Source: JAZQNF01 sp045641505 (GTDB lineage Bacteria; Bacillota; Clostridia; Lachnospirales; Bianqueaceae). From it: a DNA stretch of 7,377 nucleotides. This document shows, piece by piece, positions 6,162-7,377 of this stretch (position 1 is its first letter; each line of letters starts with the position of its first letter). The translations under genes and the position numbers were made by a program. The notes beneath the pieces are model-generated. The model saw only the letters and a list, made by a program, of their open reading frames with translations. It had not been told where the DNA came from and made no database searches. The stretch spans positions 1 through 7,377 of the forward strand of contig JAZUHB010000042.1 of assembly GCA_045641505.1 (NCBI GenBank). The letters run 5' to 3'.

Positions 6162-6277
6162 AATAACGTGCCGCTGTGCGGCAAATAACGTGTTGCTGCG
6201 CAGCAAATAACGTGCTGCGGAGTAGCAAATAACGTGCTGCTGAGCAGCAAATAACGTGTTGCTCGCAACAAATAACG
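6162..6277 (+). repeat. Tandem hairpin array, plus orientation (AATAACG at 22-base period)
   Basis: The heptamer AATAACG begins at 6162, 6184, 6206, 6228, 6250 and 6271, a period of 22, 22, 22, 22 and 21 bases. Between the heptamers lie five short hairpins whose sequences differ but stay self-complementary: TGCCGC-TGT-GCGGCA, TTGCTGC-GCAGCAA, TGCTGC-GGA-GTAGCA (one G-T pair), TGCTGC-TGA-GCAGCA and TGTTGC-TC-GCAACA. The last, shorter loop explains the 21-base step. A degenerate half unit (AAATAA at 6153-6158) precedes the array. It lies in the 369-base gap between the isomerase-like and YjbQ-like genes, which holds no gene. Confidence 0.9.
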
Positions 6278-6281
6278 TTTT

Positions 6282-6412
6282 TGTTATCGCGGCGAAGCCG
6301 CCGTTATTTGCGTTATTGCGCCTCCGGCGCCGTTATCGCCGCCTTCGGCCGCCGTTATTTGCGTTATTGCGCCTCCGCCGTTATTCGTTATTGCGGCGAA
6401 GCCGCCGTTATT
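6282..6412 (-). repeat. Facing hairpin array, minus orientation
   Basis: The same unit runs in the opposite direction: on the plus strand CGTTATT or CGTTATC occurs at 6302, 6311, 6331, 6353, 6362, 6379, 6386 and 6406, and a variant TGTTATC at 6282. Steps are mostly 20 bases (heptamer plus a 13-base hairpin), broken by doubled heptamers (steps of 7 or 9). Hairpins include GCGGC-GAA-GCCGC at 6289-6301 and 6393-6405 and GCGCC-TCC-GGCGC at 6318-6330, with an imperfect GCC-TTC-GGC core near 6341-6349 and a shortened copy near 6369-6378. The two arrays meet at AATAACG-TTTTT-GTTATC, so the whole block is a large inverted pair, like a BIME. Confidence 0.9.
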
Positions 6413-6429
6413 TCCCAAGCAGCGCGTCC

Positions 6430-6481
6430 AAAGAATGCCGTCACCCGTTTATCTCGAAAACGCTTTCTTTCGGCATTCTTT
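6430..6481. repeat. Perfect 11-bp inverted repeat, 52 bases end to end
   Basis: AAAGAATGCCG (6430-6440) and CGGCATTCTTT (6471-6481) are exact inverted repeats around 30 bases, which themselves hold a small CGTTT/AAACG dyad. On the minus strand it lies just after the isomerase-like gene and ends in TTCTTT, so it may act as a weak terminator or RNA-stabilising hairpin. It could also be a tiny mobile-element remnant. No T-tract follows. Confidence 0.6.
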
Positions 6482-6484
6482 CTA

Positions 6485-6519
6485 CGCGAAATTTTACGCC
6501 TCCGGCGTAGAATTTCGCG
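6485..6519. repeat. Long palindrome overlapping the end of the isomerase-like gene
   Basis: A 16-base arm at 6485-6500 pairs with 6504-6519 around a TCC loop, with one G-T position (CGCGAAATTTTACGCC against GGCGTAGAATTTCGCG). The inner core GCC-TCC-GGC is the same as in the array hairpin at 6318-6330. The palindrome contains the gene's stop codon (6496-6494) and encodes its last residues (RNSTPEA). Confidence 0.85.
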
Positions 6520-7207
6520 TGTCCCACGCACGTCTCACCGCGCTGATCATCTCGTCGACCATCGCGGCTCGGTCGGCCGCCTTCGCGACGCCGGAGGAGC
6601 TGCCGGTCGCGTCGGCGCCGGCGATGATGGTGTTGTAGACGTCCTCGCCGCCGGCGATACCGGCCGCGGTGAGCACCAGGATGTCGGGGTTCACGTCCTT
6701 GACCGCGCGGGCGGCGGCCTCGACGTACTCGGGACCGACGGAGACGCCGGTGCCGATCAACTCGCTGGGCTCGGCGACGATGATGTCGGGCGCGAGCAGC
6801 GCGATGGCGCTGGCCTCGGCCATGGAGTCGGCGCAGACGATGGTGCAGAGGCCGACCTCATCCGCGCGCTTGATGGTTTCCTTCAGCACGGACAGGGTGA
6901 GGGGCTTCTCGCAGTGGTTCAGCATGACGCCCTCGGCGCCCGCCGCCACCAGGGACTCGGGCAGGATGTCCGCCAGACCCCGGCCGGGACGCAGGGGATC
7001 CATGTGGGGCGCAAACACGTGGATGTGCTTCGTAGCCGCTTTGACGCGGGCGATCTCCACGATGGGGGTGGTGAAGATGATGTCGACACCGTACTTTTCG
7101 GAGGCGGCGTCGGCGGCCTTCGCCAGCTCGATCACGTCCTCGCCGTACAGGTAGGATTTGGGGCCGATCTCGAAGAAGGGCGCCTTGATTTTGCAGTTTC
7201 CGTTCAT
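6494..7207 (-). CDS. Archaeal-type triosephosphate isomerase-like protein
   Basis: This 237-residue TIM-barrel protein resembles the short archaeal triosephosphate isomerase type. Catalytic positions are kept: Lys17 in GPKSYLYG, His98 in MLNHCEKP and Glu146 in VAEPSELIGTG. The phosphate-binding parts AAGIAGGEDV (181-190) and ATGSSSGVAKA (200-210) are also present. It differs from true TIM at usually fixed places: GPK replaces the N-x-K motif (Asn to Gly15), and NHCEKP replaces NHSERR. It may therefore isomerise another phosphorylated sugar rather than glyceraldehyde 3-phosphate. The ATG at 7207 gives the family start, with AAGGA nine bases upstream (7221-7217). A longer in-frame reading begins with a TTG inside the -35 box and is rejected. 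The C-terminal tail comes from a palindrome. The YjbQ-like gene follows on the same strand and may share its transcript. Confidence 0.85.
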   Translation of the reverse strand: MNGNCKIKAPFFEIGPKSYLYGEDVIELAKAADAASEKYGVDIIFTTPIVEIARVKAATKHIHVFAPHMDPLRPGRGLADILPESLVAAGAEGVMLNHCEKPLTLSVLKETIKRADEVGLCTIVCADSMAEASAIALLAPDIIVAEPSELIGTGVSVGPEYVEAAARAVKDVNPDILVLTAAGIAGGEDVYNTIIAGADATGSSSGVAKAADRAAMVDEMISAVRRAWDTRNSTPEA

Positions 7208-7216
7208 TTTTCCATT

Positions 7217-7230
7217 TCCTTTTCGAAGGA
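7217..7230 (-). promoter_or_regulatory. Small hairpin covering the isomerase-like gene ribosome site
   Basis: On the minus strand TCCTT (7230-7226), loop CGAA and AAGGA (7221-7217) form a perfect 5-bp hairpin whose 3' arm is the likely Shine-Dalgarno. It could damp translation, but a stem this short is weak and may be chance. Confidence 0.3.
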
Positions 7231-7255
7231 TTTCGGGGCGATTGAAGGAATCGTC

Positions 7256-7268
7256 CAAAACCGTTTTG
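7256..7268. promoter_or_regulatory. Dyad CAAAAC-C-GTTTTG over the predicted transcription start
   Basis: A 13-base near-perfect palindrome with 6-bp arms begins directly after the -10 box and covers the predicted start of the isomerase-like transcript. That is a usual place for a repressor operator. No regulator gene is visible in the window, and the assignment is inference. Confidence 0.35.
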
Positions 7269-7297
7269 ATTATAAAATATCCCTTGCTTTTTTTCAA
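7269..7297 (-). promoter_or_regulatory. Strong promoter for the isomerase-like gene
   Basis: On the minus strand TTGAAA (7297-7292, five of six) and a perfect TATAAT (7274-7269) are exactly 17 bases apart. The start near 7262 gives a leader of about 55 bases. This promoter may also serve the YjbQ-like gene downstream. Confidence 0.85.
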
Positions 7298-7377
7298 CAG
7301 TTTCGGTTCACAATTGGCCGTTTTCCGTCAAATTCCGACGAGAAACCGTCAGCGGAGACCGTCCGCGAATATTCTCG
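7298..7377. other. Unassigned end of window
   Basis: These 80 bases upstream of the isomerase-like promoter hold no supported ORF, hairpin terminator or promoter that I can see. Confidence 0.5.

Noticed and set aside
6125..6271. In-frame N-terminal extension of the YjbQ-like protein
   Set aside because: It only translates the hairpin repeats, and the real ribosome site lies at 6139-6133 before the ATG at 6124.
6162..6412. CRISPR array
   Set aside because: The period is only 20-22 bases, the variable parts are palindromes rather than unique spacers, the array reverses orientation, and no cas gene is present.
6256..6510. Plus-strand ORF rich in RR, LL and PP
   Set aside because: It is a translation of the hairpin array, so its repeats reflect DNA repeats rather than a protein.
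7208..7297. Longer reading of the isomerase-like protein from a TTG
   Set aside because: The TTG is part of the -35 box (7297-7292) and the extra residues translate promoter and leader DNA.

Overview
The window looks like a piece of chromosome from a high-GC member of the Firmicutes, most likely a gut-type Clostridia. This is inferred from strong AGGAGG-type ribosome sites, use of ATG, GTG and TTG starts, tight ATGA gene overlaps, sigma-A-like promoters with TATAAT boxes, and cell-wall genes of Firmicutes type (ddl, murI, a DUF1934/YwiB-like gene). The genes are GC-rich, while promoters and leaders are AT-rich. No phage, plasmid, transposase or CRISPR gene is visible.

Left part, minus strand (read right to left from 3876 to 1). 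It holds an unrecognised membrane-anchored protein (GTG start at 3876), D-Ala-D-Ala ligase ddl (2912-1866), glutamate racemase murI (TTG start at 1792) and a DUF1934 protein (962-570). The run closes with a hairpin and T-tract terminator at 566-534. ddl and murI make and use the two D-amino acids of the peptidoglycan stem peptide (D-Glu by MurI, D-Ala-D-Ala by Ddl), so this is a small cell-wall precursor cluster. Left of the terminator lies a GNAT acetyltransferase cut by the window edge. Its leader has an 11-codon TTG-started ORF followed by a hairpin whose second arm is also complementary to the acetyltransferase Shine-Dalgarno sequence, a possible translational switch.

Centre, plus strand. 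A tyrosine-phosphatase-like protein (3986-4780) and a metallo-beta-lactamase-fold hydrolase (4777-5403) form a two-gene operon overlapping by ATGA. Its promoter is back to back with the promoter of the leftward membrane-protein gene, and the two -35 boxes share five of six bases. A strong bidirectional terminator (5444-5483) separates this operon from the convergent genes to the right.

Right part, minus strand. A variant of the archaeal-type triosephosphate isomerase family (7207-6494) has a good promoter at 7297-7269, a dyad over the predicted transcription start and a small hairpin over its ribosome site. Downstream, after about 370 noncoding bases, comes a C-terminally extended YjbQ/UPF0047 protein (6124-5495). 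The noncoding stretch is the most unusual part of the window. It holds two facing arrays of short hairpins, each preceded by the heptamer AATAACG. The stem sequences differ between copies but mostly stay self-complementary. The same unit lies between ddl and murI, so it is a dispersed REP/BIME-like family. A further long palindrome encodes the last residues and the stop codon of the isomerase-like gene.
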